Positions 6,234-6,717 of a stretch of DNA of 6,717 nucleotides are shown piece by piece. The translations under genes were made by a program, and so were the position numbers. Every line of letters starts with the position of its first letter. Within the stretch, counting starts at the first letter, position 1. The DNA is from Sulfuricurvum sp. GTDB taxonomy: Bacteria > Campylobacterota > Campylobacteria > Campylobacterales > Sulfurimonadaceae. A model generated the notes under the pieces. It was given only the letters and a program-made list of their open reading frames with translations, ran no database searches and was not told the origin of the DNA. The DNA is taken from NCBI GenBank assembly GCA_022729835.1, contig DZBC01000113.1, forward strand, positions 1 to 6,717, written 5' to 3'.

Positions 6234-6717
6234 CACCACCCTTTCTTACTGCGCAAATAAACATACCCAAGCAGCGCAAAAAAAGCACCGAAGAGAGGGT
6301 ACATGTAATAGTATTTGAGGTATTCAAGACTCTCTCGCTCGATTTCGGATTTTTCCAACGCGTCGATGGTTTCATATATTTGACGCAATTGCGAAGCGTT
6401 CTGCGCCGCAAAGGCTTGACCACCCGTCTCCTTTGCCATCTTCATCAGTATCTCGCCGTTGTATTCGCCCGGAGCACCGATGCCGATGGGGTAGAGCTTG
6501 ACCCGCTCTTTTTTGGCCAGATCGACCGCTACTTCAAGCGTGATACGTCCGCCTGGGGTGTTGTGCCCATCGGTAAGCACGATAGCGACGCGGCTAACAG
6601 CCTTGGAATCTTGCAACAATCCAATCCCCTGCGCCACTCCTTCGTACAGTGCCGTATGCTTGCCGGCCATCCCGATGTAAAGCTGATCGAGAATCCGCCC
6701 CAAAATCTGCTTATCAT
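6233..6717 (-). CDS. batA: BatA-like VWA-domain membrane protein, C-terminal half (5' cut by window)
   Basis: About 160 codons are visible, open to the right edge and ending in TGA at 6235-6233. They hold the second half of a VWA domain. Thr of GKHTALYEG (codon near 6651) is the third MIDAS ligand and Asp of IVLTDGHNTPGG (codon 6571-6569) the fourth; the DxSxS loop lies beyond the window. The fold continues through VKLYPIGIG and the strand/helix pair ending in the QIYETIDALEKSEIE helix. One membrane helix follows (YYYMYPLFGAFFALLGYVYL) with a short positive end RSKKGW, the standard BatA/BatB topology. It precedes batB with a 1-base stop/start overlap, and the VWA-VWA-TPR-BatD order matches Bat operons. 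A TTG at 6703 could be read as a start, but the frame stays open and on-family upstream (DKQI before it), so the real start is outside. It could be called simply a VWA protein, but the context favours BatA. Confidence 0.87.
   Translation of the reverse strand, partial: DKQILGRILDQLYIGMAGKHTALYEGVAQGIGLLQDSKAVSRVAIVLTDGHNTPGGRITLEVAVDLAKKERVKLYPIGIGAPGEYNGEILMKMAKETGGQAFAAQNASQLRQIYETIDALEKSEIERESLEYLKYYYMYPLFGAFFALLGYVYLRSKKGW
6239..6244 (-). promoter_or_regulatory. Ribosome binding site of the BatB-BatC gene
   Basis: On the minus strand AAAGGG ends 5 bases before the ATG at 6233-6231 and lies inside the last codons of batA. It supports ATG 6233 as the start, because the GTG codons at 6239 and 6236 would overlap it or sit too close. 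With the TGATG stop/start overlap it suggests translational coupling from batA. Confidence 0.6.
6299..6308. repeat. Near copy of the palindrome (9 of 10 bases)
   Basis: GTACATGTAA on the plus strand, inside the last membrane helix of batA. On the minus strand it is read T TAC ATG TAC. In this phase the exact motif would create a TAA stop, and the one mismatch falls on that base. Confidence 0.45.
6505..6520. repeat. 16-base direct repeat shared by batB and batA, batA copy
   Basis: Partner of the repeat at 5606-5621, in the equivalent VWA helix of batA (DLAKKERVKL). It carries the same A6 run on the coding strand. Confidence 0.4.

Noticed and set aside
6505..6520. A6 runs in the AKKE codons of batA, batB and the BatC tail as slippage sites
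   Set aside because: The runs are preceded by C, so they do not form an in-frame slippery heptamer, and the reading frames continue normally through them.

Overview
The window is a compact, almost fully coding stretch of bacterial chromosome with roughly balanced base composition. It carries two head-on gene sets whose ends meet near position 2990. The mix suggests a Gram-negative bacterium, probably a free-living member of the Campylobacterota (former Epsilonproteobacteria). The clues are a FIST-domain protein overlapping a PAS-rich hybrid histidine kinase, and a Bat cluster with a BatB-BatC fusion. This placement is an inference from gene style, not a proven identity.

Plus strand, 1-2993: the last 46 codons of a FIST-type sensory protein overlap the start of a large hybrid histidine kinase by 11 bases. 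The kinase has a coiled-coil N-terminus, an Aer-like PAS domain, a divergent second PAS, HisKA, HATPase, a degenerate receiver and a true receiver. The frame breaks in the last helix of the true receiver. The HPt phosphotransfer domain that should follow is present and intact, but in another frame. Adding one base near 2619 restores a single protein of about 953 residues ending in HPt. The likely phosphorelay is His370 to Asp770 to His901 (restored numbering); as sequenced, the final module is cut off.

Minus strand, 6717-2990: three tightly overlapping genes of a Bat (Bacteroides aerotolerance-type) cluster, transcribed right to left. They are the C-terminal half of a BatA-like VWA membrane protein (cut by the window edge), a BatB VWA protein fused to a BatC-like TPR protein, and BatD. 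BatA and BatB would present VWA domains at the membrane, the BatC part adds TPRs and a charged Gln/Glu/Lys-rich tail, and BatD adds a large extracytoplasmic domain. The MoxR ATPase and DUF58 genes that usually precede batA would lie beyond the right edge.

There is no intergenic region over 300 bases, no RNA gene, no insertion sequence and no CRISPR array. I see no promoter or clear intrinsic terminator; both sets appear to be transcribed from outside the window. I found no wholly new system. The points most worth a second look are the receiver/HPt frameshift, a 10-base palindrome TTACATGTAA found three times exactly plus one near match, and the BatB-BatC fusion that keeps what looks like an internal former signal peptide.
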